Numbered from the stretch's first letter, positions 1 to 9,048 are shown. The stretch: DNA of 64,000 bases from Aliivibrio sifiae (GCF_002954705.1 NZ_MSCO01000001.1:1284138-1348137); one strand, 5' to 3'. Numbers and translations: made by a program. The notes: a model not told the origin generated them from the sequence alone.

Positions 1-605
1 TTAAGGATCGTTTTATTGATGAAGTGTAATAACTCGTCTTTATAAGCGCTTGCCGACACAATAAAATCAAGCTCTTCTACATAAATAGAATACGCCAGTT
101 TTTTACGTGGTTTCTCTTCATTAGGGTTCATCCATAAGTATTCAACAAAGTGATCATCATTATCAATTTGTTCTTGAATGTGACGATACTCACTGACGTT
201 ACGGCCTTGGAAGATAGGGTGATACTCTAGTTTTCCTTTAGAGTTCAATATATAGGAATAGCCAGTATCTCCAATTTTATTAGAGTTTATATAATCTTGA
301 ATTAGTGCTGTTTTTTGTACAGAGGTCAATGACGTAGATTTTTGAATCTGAGTAATAAACTTAGCAGAAGAGACCACAATGCCTCTTAAATATCGTTTTA
401 TCGATTCGTTTAATGCGGTATCGACAATGTCATAACTAGCTTCAATAGAGTTATTGAATGCTTGAAATGATGAAGTTCGTATTGTTTTCTCAACAGATTG
501 AAAACTTTGAATACTAAAAGTAAGCGAGATAGCCGCAATGCCAACAAGCAACAAAACTAAAATAGATGGTAAGAATTGAAAATGATGAAAGCGAGATTGT
601 GGCAT
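1..605 (-). CDS. Cache-domain membrane sensor, 5' part only
   Basis: The gene starts at an ATG (603-605 on the plus strand reads cat) and runs off the left edge; 201 codons are visible. Residues about 12-32 form a strongly hydrophobic segment after a short basic start (an uncleaved signal anchor). The periplasmic part that follows contains the pattern GDTGYSYILNSKGKLEYHP, characteristic of single Cache (sCache_2-type) ligand-binding domains. Such domains sit in methyl-accepting chemotaxis proteins, histidine kinases and diguanylate cyclases. The output domain lies outside the window, so the type of signalling cannot be stated. It is transcribed away from the tRNA gene and looks like ordinary core sequence. 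Confidence 0.8.
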   Translation of the reverse strand, partial: MPQSRFHHFQFLPSILVLLLVGIAAISLTFSIQSFQSVEKTIRTSSFQAFNNSIEASYDIVDTALNESIKRYLRGIVVSSAKFITQIQKSTSLTSVQKTALIQDYINSNKIGDTGYSYILNSKGKLEYHPIFQGRNVSEYRHIQEQIDNDDHFVEYLWMNPNEEKPRKKLAYSIYVEELDFIVSASAYKDELLHFINKTIL

Positions 606-727
606 GAAATAAATCCTTTTAACGGTATGTGCGATTCTATTTTAAAAGGGGCTTGCAATCAAGTTGTTCTGATTTTGTTCAGTTTGAATATTAAATAGAC
701 AAACGATTGATAATCATAAAAAAAGAC

Positions 728-756
728 TTGCAGAGTAAAAAGGAACTCGATATTAT
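728..756 (+). promoter_or_regulatory. sigma70-type promoter of tRNA-Val
   Basis: A -35 box TTGCAG at 728-733 and a -10 box TATTAT at 751-756 are separated by 17 bases, about 48 bases upstream of the mature tRNA. Position and spacing fit a stable-RNA promoter with a short leader. Seen in sequence; the assignment is inference. Confidence 0.55.
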
Positions 757-803
757 CCATCTCGTTCTCAAGGAGAAGTCAATTACTTCCCTGTTAACGA
801 TTT

Positions 804-880
804 GCCCGCTTAGCTCAGTTGGTTAGAGTACTTGCATGACATGCAAGGTGTCACTGGTTCGAGTCCAGTAGCGGGCACCA
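804..880 (+). tRNA. tRNA-Val (anticodon GAC)
   Basis: The 77-nt gene folds as a cloverleaf: acceptor arms GCCCGCT/AGCGGGC, D arm GCTC/GAGT, anticodon stem CTTGC/GCAAG (831-835, 843-847) with loop ATGACAT, hence anticodon GAC, and a T arm containing GGTTCGAGTCC. The CCA end is encoded. GAC reads valine codons GUC and GUU. Its 3' end is the attachment site of the neighbouring island; the gene copy here is intact. Confidence 0.96.
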
Positions 881-931
881 CATTATACGAAAGAGCCCAC
901 CTAGTGTGGGCTTTTTTGTGTCTGTAATTCC
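859..931 (+). repeat. attL: tRNA 3' end plus terminator (direct repeat with 28459-28531)
   Basis: The stretch from the T-arm of tRNA-Val through its terminator recurs at 28459-28531. Over 73 bases there are two substitutions and one single-base deletion (GCGGGC here, GCGGC in the distal copy). A duplicated tRNA 3' end with an integrase gene just inside is the usual footprint of site-specific integration. The intact tRNA on this side marks it as the attL side. Confidence 0.9.
893..917 (+). terminator. Rho-independent terminator of tRNA-Val
   Basis: AGCCCAC-CTAGT-GTGGGC followed by six T forms a strong hairpin with U-tract 12 bases after the CCA end. The same hairpin is repeated at the far end of the island (28492-28517), because the recombination site extends through the terminator. 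Confidence 0.85.
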
Positions 932-1010
932 TTGTTTTATCAATCATTTAGCTGTTTTGGTGTCCGTAAGCGTCCATTAGTGTCTTGTAAAATCCACGGT
1001 TTGAAGTAAT

Positions 1011-1059
1011 CTCTGAAGTAACCTTTTTAAAATTGTGTGCTTTCGAGGTTACTTCAGAG
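1011..1059. promoter_or_regulatory. 13-bp inverted repeat over the integrase start region
   Basis: CTCTGAAGTAACC (1011-1023) and its exact reverse complement GGTTACTTCAGAG (1047-1059) flank 23 bases just upstream of the integrase ATG at 1066; the right arm overlaps the ribosome-binding AGAGG. A related half-site, TTGAAGTAAT, lies at 1001-1010. GAAGTAAC also occurs near attR (28395-28402) followed by a similar ACTTTTAA. These could be integrase arm-type sites that also give autoregulation (inference). Confidence 0.5.
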
Positions 1060-1065
1060 GTTCAA

Positions 1066-2307
1066 ATGGCTATAAAAGTACAGCCCTTAACGGCGACCCA
1101 AGTTAAACAAGCAAAACCAAAAGATAAAGAATATAACCTAGGTGATGGTGACGGTTTATCTTTAAAGGTAAAACCAATAGGCACTAAGTTATGGCGCTTT
1201 TCTTATTATCATCCAATAACAAGAAAACGGCTTAATTTAGCTTTAGGTAAATATCCAGATATCTCACTTGCTAAAGCAAGAAGTAAAGCTATTGAAGCCA
1301 GAGAGATACTTGCCGACGGTATTGATCCGAAAGAGCATCGAGATAATACACTTCGTGAAAAACAACTAGAGTTATCGAATACCTTACAAGCGGTATTTGA
1401 TGATTGGCTTGAAGTAAAGAAAACAAGCATTAAAGAACAAACAGCCAAGAAATTAAAACAACGAATAGAGAAGTACCTTTTACCTGATCTTGGTAAATTC
1501 CCGCTTGGTGATATTACTGCACCACAAGCTATTAAAACCATTAAGCCAATTGCAAATCAAGGTAAGTTAGAAACGGTAGGACGATTGTGTCGTAATTTAA
1601 ATGAGATCATGACCTTTGCTGTGAATACTGGTGTTATAGAACACAATAGACTTGCTGGTATTGGGAAAGCGTTTGAAACAGCCAAAGTTACTAACCAGGC
1701 ATCGCTAGATCCTAAAGATCTACCGGAGCTGTTAAAAACGATTAATTACGCATCTATTAAGCCCATCACACGCTGTTTGTTAGAATGGCAGCTTCATACC
1801 ATGACAAGACCAGCCGAGACTGCTGGTGCGCGCTGGGATGAAATAGACAAAGAAAAAATGCTTTGGGTTATTCCTGCTGAACGAATGAAGAAGGGAAGAG
1901 TTCATACCGTCCCATTAACAAAGCAAACATTAGATTTATTAGAAACGATTGATTTTATTACAGGTGAGAGTGAATATATTTTCCCTGCTGATAAAAGCAA
2001 TAAAAATCACATAAATAAAGAAACAGCTAATAAAGCATTGGTGCGAATGGGATTTAAGGGAAGACAAACTTCTCATGGCCTACGAGCATTAGCTAGTACT
2101 ACCTTAAATGAACAAAACTTCGATGCGGATATTATTGAAGCGGCACTCTCTCATGTTGATAGAGATAAGGTTCGAAGTGCTTATAATCGCACAGACTACC
2201 TTGAACGACGTAAGGTTCTAATGAAGTGGTGGAGTGACCATATCGAAGAGGCGGCTACTGGTAGCTTATCTATGAGTGGTAAGAAGGGACTTAAGGTTGT
2301 AGGTTAA
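1066..2307 (+). CDS. P4-type tyrosine site-specific integrase
   Basis: This 413-aa protein catalyses integration and excision of the island at the tRNA-Val gene. The N-terminal 90 residues are an arm-DNA-binding domain of the DUF4102 type (GLSLKVKPIGTKLWRF, then ALGKYPDISLAKAR). A core-binding helical region follows, then the catalytic domain. The catalytic set is visible: R248 (MTRP), K in KKGRVHTVPL, H337-x-x-R340 (HGLR), H363 (LSHVD) and the nucleophile Y373 (SAYNR). I chose ATG 1066, with AGAGG upstream, over a TTG at 1033, because P4-family integrases begin with this LTATQVKQAKP-type motif. Length is normal for the family and it appears functional. It sits 186 bp from the tRNA and reads into the island. 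Confidence 0.95.
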   Translation: MAIKVQPLTATQVKQAKPKDKEYNLGDGDGLSLKVKPIGTKLWRFSYYHPITRKRLNLALGKYPDISLAKARSKAIEAREILADGIDPKEHRDNTLREKQLELSNTLQAVFDDWLEVKKTSIKEQTAKKLKQRIEKYLLPDLGKFPLGDITAPQAIKTIKPIANQGKLETVGRLCRNLNEIMTFAVNTGVIEHNRLAGIGKAFETAKVTNQASLDPKDLPELLKTINYASIKPITRCLLEWQLHTMTRPAETAGARWDEIDKEKMLWVIPAERMKKGRVHTVPLTKQTLDLLETIDFITGESEYIFPADKSNKNHINKETANKALVRMGFKGRQTSHGLRALASTTLNEQNFDADIIEAALSHVDRDKVRSAYNRTDYLERRKVLMKWWSDHIEEAATGSLSMSGKKGLKVVG

Positions 2308-2686
<379 letters not shown>

Positions 2687-3232
2687 TCACTTTAAATTAA
2701 AATTAATCCCATTTTCTTCAAGTATCGATGATAAATATTTAACTCTTTCCTTTTCTTTGTCTAACTCAAATTTTAATGTTTCCAATTGAATGGCTGTTAA
2801 ATTGTTTAATTTAATCTGTTTGTTGTTTTTTATTATATTTTTTTCTTCTTGATAAACTCCTGTAATTAATTTCTCCAATGTATCTTTTATGGTTGAACCC
2901 TTAGATAAAAAATTTAGTTTACTTTTAATAGCTACATCTAACTCAAAGCTATAAGACTTTATTCTATTATTACTATCTCTTTTTTGCTTTTTATGCCATG
3001 CACCATATAGTTGTCTCCATAATTCTCGGCCTTCAGCATTCTTTTCTAATGCAGAAACTAATTTATCAAATCGTTCTGTTTTTGGAATATGAGCCTGAAC
3101 ACTGAAAATGTTCCCTATATCTAGATAAGGGGCCAGAGTAAAAAGATGGTCATGTCTTTTACTTAAGTAACCTTGTAACCATGCAATATGTTCTTCGTTA
3201 TCAAAATTAAAGTGATTAAGTTTTTTAGTCAT
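2687..3232 (-). CDS. Hypothetical protein, possible ribbon-helix-helix plus coiled coil
   Basis: I do not recognise this 181-aa protein. Residues 1-85 are a compact region of unknown fold. Residues about 92-130 (IKSYSFELD ... STIKDTLEKLI) have the strand-helix-helix spacing of a ribbon-helix-helix DNA-binding unit, and the C-terminal 45 residues are lysine- and glutamate-rich and predicted coiled coil. Such a layout is seen in MatP-like and mobile-element accessory DNA-binding proteins, but no family can be named safely. It is very AT-rich like the next gene, and divergent from it across a 166-bp promoter region. It is probably a DNA-binding backbone protein of the island (inference). Confidence 0.6.
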   Translation of the reverse strand: MTKKLNHFNFDNEEHIAWLQGYLSKRHDHLFTLAPYLDIGNIFSVQAHIPKTERFDKLVSALEKNAEGRELWRQLYGAWHKKQKRDSNNRIKSYSFELDVAIKSKLNFLSKGSTIKDTLEKLITGVYQEEKNIIKNNKQIKLNNLTAIQLETLKFELDKEKERVKYLSSILEENGINFNLK

Positions 3233-3398
3233 AATTAATACTAGGCATGCAGCTTAAAGCTATAAATGAGTGACTATGATAGTAAAGGAACATAATAACT
3301 AAATCACTTTTTTAGACTATGTCTGTGGACTATGTCTAAAATTACATTCTGATTTACCTGTAATATGGGGTGTATAGAGAACAATTTGAGGTTTTAAT

Positions 3399-4553
3399 GT
3401 GTATATACAGTCGCTTTTATTGACCATTAAAGGGTTATCTCCGGAAGGTAAGTATCTTCTTGTTCAACTGATTAGATATTTTGATATCTACAATCCAATT
3501 GATAGTAGTGCTGTTCAGCTAGCCAAGCTATGTGGTGTATCTAGAAAGGTTATAGTGCCATCAATGGTAGTACTATCAGAGGCTGGGCTTATTGCTATTA
3601 CCAATAAAGGAAAAGTAAAAAAGGCATATCAGTTTTCAATTGGTTTTTTCGAGGCTCTTGAAGTAATAAAAAAATACAGACAGCCTTTATCTTATAGCAA
3701 GGCTCTGATTGATGAGTTGCTTGATTCTAACTGTGAGGAGCATGATTCATTGAATGTATCTCATAAGCTCTTATTGAGCCTGTTGCTAGCACAAGCTGAT
3801 AGCTTTGGCATCGTGCATGATTTCAGTATTGCTGATATTTCTAAATTTACAGGAATGAAACGAGAAAGAGTACGTACTCAGATTAGAAAGTTAATGACGC
3901 TTAAATATATTATTTATAGAGTTTCTGGTATTAATAATGATTTACTCTTAGGAAAGAAAAAAGGTTCGTTTTATCTTGATTTAGATTGTAATTTTAGAGC
4001 TTCTATTCCTGAACAAGATAAAGTTGAGAATGTAATGCACATCAATAATAATAATTTTTACAATGTTGAGATTTTGATCCGTGAAATGTTAAGGACTAAT
4101 GAAAAAAAAGACGTCAAATATAAACAACATAATTTACATGATTTATTCTTGGATGACTTGTGGTTTAAAACCATTTCAAAAATATTGCCTGCTAAAAATC
4201 TTGGTGATAAATATGGTGGTTATTTTCAATATGCATTGGAGAAATATACCTGCCACATGCTTTCAAAATATAGTGAAAAAAGGTGTTTGCTAATTGAAGA
4301 ACGTGAGGTTGTAAAAATAAGGCGATTAAAGTCATTATTTTTAGCCAATAAACTAGATGGGGCTATTAGTGATAAAGATGTCGATAATTTATTATTTTAC
4401 ATTTCGATGTTGGTATCAAATCAATATTTAGAGCTTATTGATAGAGAATGGTGTAAACATGATGGTAAGCAATATACTTATCAAATAAAAATATTAAGTA
4501 ATAATGTGAAGGTGTTATCGAGGTGTGCTAATAATAATGTTTTTCCAGAGTGA
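3399..4553 (+). CDS. Hypothetical protein with two winged-helix-like regions
   Basis: The 384-aa product is not recognised. The start is GTG 3399 with TTGAGG eight bases upstream. Residues about 10-75 (LSPEGKYLLVQLIRYFD ... AVQLAKLCGVSRKVIVPSMVVLSEAGLIAITNKG) and about 125-180 (LLLSLLLAQADSFG ... ISKFTGMKRERVRTQIRKLMTLKYI) both read as winged helix-turn-helix units. A regulator or replication-initiation-like DNA-binding role is plausible. The second half has no recognisable motif. The gene is AT-rich compared with the defence genes to the right, and lies between the integrase end and the YfjJ-like gene, so it belongs to the element's backbone. Confidence 0.65.
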   Translation: MYIQSLLLTIKGLSPEGKYLLVQLIRYFDIYNPIDSSAVQLAKLCGVSRKVIVPSMVVLSEAGLIAITNKGKVKKAYQFSIGFFEALEVIKKYRQPLSYSKALIDELLDSNCEEHDSLNVSHKLLLSLLLAQADSFGIVHDFSIADISKFTGMKRERVRTQIRKLMTLKYIIYRVSGINNDLLLGKKKGSFYLDLDCNFRASIPEQDKVENVMHINNNNFYNVEILIREMLRTNEKKDVKYKQHNLHDLFLDDLWFKTISKILPAKNLGDKYGGYFQYALEKYTCHMLSKYSEKRCLLIEEREVVKIRRLKSLFLANKLDGAISDKDVDNLLFYISMLVSNQYLELIDREWCKHDGKQYTYQIKILSNNVKVLSRCANNNVFPE

Positions 4554-4707
4554 AATATTTCAGTTTTTTGTAAGTGTAACCCTTATGGTATCAACTCTTA
4601 GTGTGGAGATGAAGAAAATTAATGCTACGGTTATTAATATTATATAGTTTATTCATTCTACCTAATGCATCGTAATCATAACTACAATAATTAACAGTAA
4701 CCATTGT

Positions 4708-4732
4708 ACCTATGAACTAAATAATCATAGGT
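4708..4732. promoter_or_regulatory. Inverted repeat over the ribosome-binding region of the YfjJ-like gene
   Basis: ACCTATGA-N9-TCATAGGT is a perfect 8-bp inverted repeat ending 8 bases before the ATG at 4741; AGG of the right arm is the only ribosome-binding candidate. It closely resembles CCTTATGA-N7-TCATAAGG at 9049-9071 in front of the AlpA-like gene. A shared operator or an RBS-masking hairpin are both possible. Confidence 0.5.
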
Positions 4733-4740
4733 AAAAAACA

Positions 4741-5361
4741 ATGGGAAGTAACAAGAAAAAATTAATAAATACCTTTCAAGGTATGAGAGTACAAACGGAT
4801 TGTGGTGAATTAGATGAAAAGTATTTAATCAAAATTGATGAAACTATTAAACTGGCTTTGAATGCGTACCCTAGAACTTCTGCTATGCGTGTTGATTTAC
4901 GCTACCCTGAAGATTATACCGTAGTTGAAAATAACCATATTTCTAAATTTATTGCTTCTTTTAAAGCCATCATTCGTGCTGACTTAAAAAAAAAGAAGAG
5001 AGGAAAATCTACACCTAGGTTTATATGGGTAAAAGAACAAGACTCTTCTAATCATCCTCACTATCACATTGTGGTATTTCTTAATGGAAATGTTTACAGT
5101 CATCTTGGGTATTTTACAGCGAAAGAAGGAAATACTGCGGCAAGAATAAGGCAAGCATGGGCTAGTGCATTAGGTGTTCATATTATTGATATAGACGGTG
5201 CTATTTATTTTACAGATAATGCTACCTATACTCTGAATAAAACAGACTCTAATTATAAAGCGCAGTATGATGACCTTTTTTATCGCTTAAGTTATTTTGC
5301 AAAAAAGGCAACAAAACGTTATGGCAATGGTGGTAAGAACTTCGGCAGTAGCCGTAAATGA
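4741..5361 (+). CDS. YagK/YfjJ (inovirus Gp2-type) HUH replication-associated protein
   Basis: This 206-aa protein resembles the YagK/YfjJ C-terminal domain family, also called inovirus Gp2, found in filamentous phages, P4-like satellites and CP4-57-type islands. The match to rolling-circle nucleases is the HPHYHIVVFLNG segment (about residues 118-129), where His-x-His plus following hydrophobic residues form the HUH metal site. The later SYFAKKATKRY segment (about residues 182-192) carries the candidate catalytic tyrosine and lysines. Such proteins are thought to nick and replicate circular episomes; whether this one does is inference. The gene is single, preceded by the inverted repeat at 4708-4732 and closed by a bidirectional terminator. 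Confidence 0.8.
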   Translation: MGSNKKKLINTFQGMRVQTDCGELDEKYLIKIDETIKLALNAYPRTSAMRVDLRYPEDYTVVENNHISKFIASFKAIIRADLKKKKRGKSTPRFIWVKEQDSSNHPHYHIVVFLNGNVYSHLGYFTAKEGNTAARIRQAWASALGVHIIDIDGAIYFTDNATYTLNKTDSNYKAQYDDLFYRLSYFAKKATKRYGNGGKNFGSSRK

Positions 5362-5365
5362 GATA

Positions 5366-5400
5366 AAAAAAAGAAAGGCATTACCGCCTTTCTTTTCTTA
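5366..5400. terminator. Bidirectional terminator between convergent genes
   Basis: AAGAAAGGC-ATTACC-GCCTTTCTT with an A-run on the left and a T-rich right side lies between the end of the YfjJ-like gene (5361) and the end of the minus-strand gene at 5403. It can terminate transcription from both sides. Confidence 0.75.
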
Positions 5401-5402
5401 TG

Positions 5403-5846
5403 TTAATCAGTAAAACGATAATCCCCTTCACTGGATGAAATAGTAATTTCAATGACGTTACAGACGCTGGTAGCTACGTAGCCTGTTGTTTGTCCGAACG
5501 CTAACCTAACAGGCTCATAAGGATGCCATGTTGTTCCTTGAGCCTTAACGTTGCTCTTGTTCGGATTGTAATCAGGGTTACTGAGATTATTTAATAAATC
5601 ATCCGATTGACTGTATTTATCTTTCTTTACTTTAACTGTGGGGGTTTTAGGCCAAGCTAAAGGACAATTACCTCGATTCACTTCAACTTTATTAATCACA
5701 ACATCATCAAAATGAGAAGTCACAAAGAGCTTTGTTTTTGTACCGTAATGAGTATCTATATTTTTATATTTAATACTGAATCCATCCGTCTGTGCAACGG
5801 TACTGAATGAGGTGGTGACGAGTAATGCTAGTAGTAATTTACGCAT
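5403..5846 (-). CDS. Exported hypothetical protein
   Basis: The 147-aa product begins with a Sec signal peptide (MRKLLLALLVTTSFSTVAQT, likely cleaved after VAQ or SFSTVA), so it is periplasmic or outer-membrane-facing. Two cysteines (about residues 60 and 129) could form a disulfide. No family is recognised. It starts one base after the stop of the lipoprotein gene 5848-7206, so the two are co-transcribed and possibly work together at the envelope. They are cargo rather than replication or integration functions. Confidence 0.7.
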   Translation of the reverse strand: MRKLLLALLVTTSFSTVAQTDGFSIKYKNIDTHYGTKTKLFVTSHFDDVVINKVEVNRGNCPLAWPKTPTVKVKKDKYSQSDDLLNNLSNPDYNPNKSNVKAQGTTWHPYEPVRLAFGQTTGYVATSVCNVIEITISSSEGDYRFTD

Positions 5847-5847
5847 G

Positions 5848-7206
5848 TTATTTTATCCATTCTTGTTTAAGACTCTCAGCGAGATCTTTATTGTTGATAA
5901 GAAACATCGGAATACGAGAGTATTTGTGAGCTTCTAGAGGGGCGTGACGCATAACAGAAACAATCATGTCGTCATTGGTCATCACAGGTTGGAATATCCA
6001 ATCTTTGGCTTCGCTGTCACGTACGATGGTAAGCTGATTATCGGCATTGATGTACCAAGTGAAACCACCTTTAATATTTCCATTTACATACCGACCTGTA
6101 TCGCCTATCTCATCAAAAGAGAATTCAATCAGAGAGACGTTAGCGGTAGGGCTATTCTCTGCATCATCAATTAACCAATAGACTTCTTTACCTTGAAACA
6201 TAGAAGCTGTTGCTGGGATGAAGTTGAAGTTCACTGTATTGGTATTTTCATCAATAATAGATGCATCAGTGGTGGCGAAATCCATAGCACCGTCGCTGGT
6301 GACTATCAGTGAAAAGTCGTGACTAAAATAGATAAACTCTTCTTCAAGTTCAGTGCCTTTAGCGGTATAGGTGTTGTTTGTGATGCTGATAGGTAAGTCA
6401 GCAATGTGCTCCCCTTGGCTGGTGGTAGCGGTCAACGTATTGTCTTTAAATACCATCTTGCTATACAAATCATGCTCAAACCAAAACTCATTAGTACTGA
6501 ACTGATAGAGAGTGGTATCTGCTAAGTATCGAGTTAATGTTGGTGGCATAGGGGTACTGTTGCCACTTGCATCAATCACAATATTATTAAGGTTATTTCC
6601 AGCGTTTACTAGTTCATCCACCTTGTTATTGATGGTAGTCACTCCTTGCGTGATGGCTTCTTTGTTCTTTATGGAATTAACCACAGTATCATTGAGTGTA
6701 GTCATACTACTGCGAGCCAATAAATGAACTTGCTCTGCGGTAGCATTTGTCTCTTTTGCTTTGACGTAATCCGAATTAATCAATGTTGTGTCATAACCTA
6801 ATTGAGCGGCAAGAGTCTCCATTGTGATGTCATTGATTTTTGCTAAGGTTGTAAAAGGGGTAATGATTGTCGTGCTTGTATCTGCCATCAATTCATAGCT
6901 TTGTGTTAAGCGTCCACCTTTATCTAAATCATACGTTTGACCAGCAATTGCTTTTATTATGATGGGATGTGTTAGCTGTGATGAATCGATTGTTAGTTCA
7001 CCTCTCTCTGAAGTAACCCCAACGAATTCATTTTCATCAGCGATGTTATTGTTGTTTCTATCGATATAGACAGACGCATTAGCAAGGTAGCCATCAATGG
7101 CTTTAATGGTTGATGTGGATACTGTCGAGTTTGAATCATCACTGCTGTTACAACCTGAGAGTGATAAGGCAATCAATGAGCCAAGTAAAGAAGGGGTAAT
7201 TTTCAT
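5848..7206 (-). CDS. Lipoprotein of unknown function
   Basis: The 452-aa protein begins with a lipoprotein signal ending in the lipobox LSGC (C19), followed by an Asn/Ser/Asp-rich linker without Asp at +2, so outer-membrane sorting is expected. Residues about 37-63 (DGYLANASVYIDRNNNNIADENEF) contain an Asp/Asn-rich, calcium-binding-like loop typical of bacterial surface proteins with EF-hand or SdrD_B-like motifs. The rest is beta-rich, with no enzyme motif. It is the first gene of a two-gene operon with the exported protein at 5403-5846. Function unknown; a surface or adhesion-type role is only a guess. Confidence 0.7.
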   Translation of the reverse strand: MKITPSLLGSLIALSLSGCNSSDDSNSTVSTSTIKAIDGYLANASVYIDRNNNNIADENEFVGVTSERGELTIDSSQLTHPIIIKAIAGQTYDLDKGGRLTQSYELMADTSTTIITPFTTLAKINDITMETLAAQLGYDTTLINSDYVKAKETNATAEQVHLLARSSMTTLNDTVVNSIKNKEAITQGVTTINNKVDELVNAGNNLNNIVIDASGNSTPMPPTLTRYLADTTLYQFSTNEFWFEHDLYSKMVFKDNTLTATTSQGEHIADLPISITNNTYTAKGTELEEEFIYFSHDFSLIVTSDGAMDFATTDASIIDENTNTVNFNFIPATASMFQGKEVYWLIDDAENSPTANVSLIEFSFDEIGDTGRYVNGNIKGGFTWYINADNQLTIVRDSEAKDWIFQPVMTNDDMIVSVMRHAPLEAHKYSRIPMFLINNKDLAESLKQEWIK

Positions 7207-7292
7207 TATGTTATTTCCAATAAGGGATAATTAAACCAATAGGATAAAGAGTGCAGCGACACCTTATGACGCAGCACTGATGGAATTGTGAT

Positions 7293-7988
7293 TTAAGAAA
7301 GCACTATTTTCCGTTTCTCTGTTGGTAGGGTGTCGATAAGGGCATCAAGCAATACTTGAAGGTGGTAGTGATATCGAGCTGAGTAATAAATTGGGGTAGG
7401 AAAGGACTCTGAGCAAGACGCCGAAAGTCGGTGCTTTATGGTATTGGCTTGATGGATTAGGTAATGCTGTAGTGGTGGATAGGGCTCATTTAGTAGTGTG
7501 TCCCAATGTCGTCCTTTCATTGCTCTGTCGGCTTGATTAATTGCAACCACTATTCTTTCTATGGGGAAATAGGGCAGTAGAGTGTGGTTGATCAGATTAA
7601 TGGCGGTTCCTATATCTCGGCTTGATCCATCAATCACTATTACGACCATATCGATAAATGCATAATGGTTATCTTTGTAAGGGTAGGCGTATTGAAGCGT
7701 ATTAATGATTTCTTTTTCATATAACTGTTCATTTTTTAATGTGAGTGAGTCAGGGGGAATAGGCTCCCACATCCGTAAATGTGGATGAATACGATAAGCA
7801 TGCATCTTTTTCATATCAGGTAACGTTGGGTGTTTGTTTGCTCGCTTACGTAATTTTTTTGGTAGTAACGCTTGTAACGTGGTGGTTTTCCCTGAGCCTG
7901 TTGCTCCGACAATCAGTACATCAATGGGATGAGTATCTAAACGACGAGTCGTAAGGTGCAGTTGTTGCTCTTGTGTCGTTGTTAGCAT
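7293..7988 (-). CDS. YfjP/YeeP-like GTPase paralogue with degenerate G3 motif
   Basis: This 231-aa protein is a paralogue of the GTPase encoded just upstream (7996-8988). G1 is intact (GATGSGKTTT). G4 is intact (NQAD, in IVVAINQADRA). The stretch IVIDGSSRDIGTAINLINHTLLP matches the equivalent region of the paralogue almost word for word. The G3 motif, DSAGLGD in the paralogue, is replaced by a segment reading RMWEPIPPD, so the usual Asp and Gly that contact magnesium and gamma-phosphate are missing. ATG 7988 was chosen over 8024 because AAGG lies 6 bases upstream and it avoids overlap. Both genes form one operon. It may bind nucleotide without normal hydrolysis (inference). Confidence 0.75.
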   Translation of the reverse strand: MLTTTQEQQLHLTTRRLDTHPIDVLIVGATGSGKTTTLQALLPKKLRKRANKHPTLPDMKKMHAYRIHPHLRMWEPIPPDSLTLKNEQLYEKEIINTLQYAYPYKDNHYAFIDMVVIVIDGSSRDIGTAINLINHTLLPYFPIERIVVAINQADRAMKGRHWDTLLNEPYPPLQHYLIHQANTIKHRLSASCSESFPTPIYYSARYHYHLQVLLDALIDTLPTEKRKIVLS

Positions 7989-7995
7989 AATACCT

Positions 7996-8988
7996 TCATA
8001 ATCTAAACAGGCTGCGTAGACCACCAGAAATTGCGCCTAATGTCCCTCCAATTAAGGCTCCAATCAGCTCTCCTGTACGACCAAAGACAAAACCAATATC
8101 AGAGCCGATATCAGCACCATGATGAATAGAATCCATAATTCCCTCCCATAAATGATGTCGTGTCTTCTGATTGTAATCACAATGTTCATCATCATACTGC
8201 CATGCACTCTGCTTGGTTGATAATGTGCGATTAGCCAAAATGACTCTTTTATTTTTTGGTGTATGTTCAACGATGAGCAGCAATAGCTTAGAGAGGTTGT
8301 AAGGGAGTTGTTGATGCTCACCATCATGAAACCCTGCGACATAATAGATAGGAGAGATGGTTAGTTTGCTTGATTCAAATAACCTCTGTTTGAGTGACAC
8401 TATTTTATCATCAAGAAAGGCGGCTGAAGCTGGGGTTGGGTGATTGTTATCGTAGTCCCATGCATCCCTTCCTTTTTGTGCAATATCCGCTTGGTTAATT
8501 GCAACTAAAATTCGCTCATTTGGATTATCTCCTATTGAGGGAAGAATAACGTTGTTGATAAGTGTCACTGGCGTCCCTAAATCACGAGTGCTGCCATCAA
8601 TAATCACCAGCACTAAATCTATCAATAATTCACCGTCCTTTGTTCTCTCTTTTAATTTCTGTTTAATGGCTTTGGCATGTTGCTTGTCATTGGTATAGCC
8701 ATCACCTAATCCTGCACTATCCCACAACACCAAATTATGCAGAGTGTAGGCTGTGATGTTTGACGTTTCAGGAGAGCTACTTGTGCCAACGGTTGCTATA
8801 TCCATATTGAATAACGCGTTAATGGTTGAGCTTTTCCCTGCACCTGTTGCACCAACAATCATGATGTTTAGTTGGGTGGTCTTTAATGTGTTGAGGTTAC
8901 GAAGTAATAGGTTTTGGGTATTTGGATTAAGACTGGCGAGGTTAATATCTTCTTCAAGCTGTAAGAAGAGATTGGGTGGTTTATTCAT
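7996..8988 (-). CDS. YfjP/YeeP-like GTPase (Era/dynamin-type G domain)
   Basis: A 330-aa P-loop GTPase of the kind found in CP4-57-type islands (YfjP, YeeP). Visible motifs: G1 GATGAGKSST (about 46-55), G3 DSAGLG (about 94-99) and G4 NQAD (about 168-171). The C-terminus (GSDIGFVFGRTGELIGALIGGTLGAISGG) is a glycine-rich hydrophobic segment that could insert into or bind a membrane. The cellular role of these proteins is not established. It is first in a two-gene operon with the truncated paralogue, divergent from the AlpA-like regulator. Confidence 0.8.
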   Translation of the reverse strand: MNKPPNLFLQLEEDINLASLNPNTQNLLLRNLNTLKTTQLNIMIVGATGAGKSSTINALFNMDIATVGTSSSPETSNITAYTLHNLVLWDSAGLGDGYTNDKQHAKAIKQKLKERTKDGELLIDLVLVIIDGSTRDLGTPVTLINNVILPSIGDNPNERILVAINQADIAQKGRDAWDYDNNHPTPASAAFLDDKIVSLKQRLFESSKLTISPIYYVAGFHDGEHQQLPYNLSKLLLLIVEHTPKNKRVILANRTLSTKQSAWQYDDEHCDYNQKTRHHLWEGIMDSIHHGADIGSDIGFVFGRTGELIGALIGGTLGAISGGLRSLFRL

Positions 8989-9048
8989 TGGAAGTCCTTA
9001 TATCAGGAAAAGCGATAAGTTTCGCGTAAAAATAACAGTAGTGCACCT

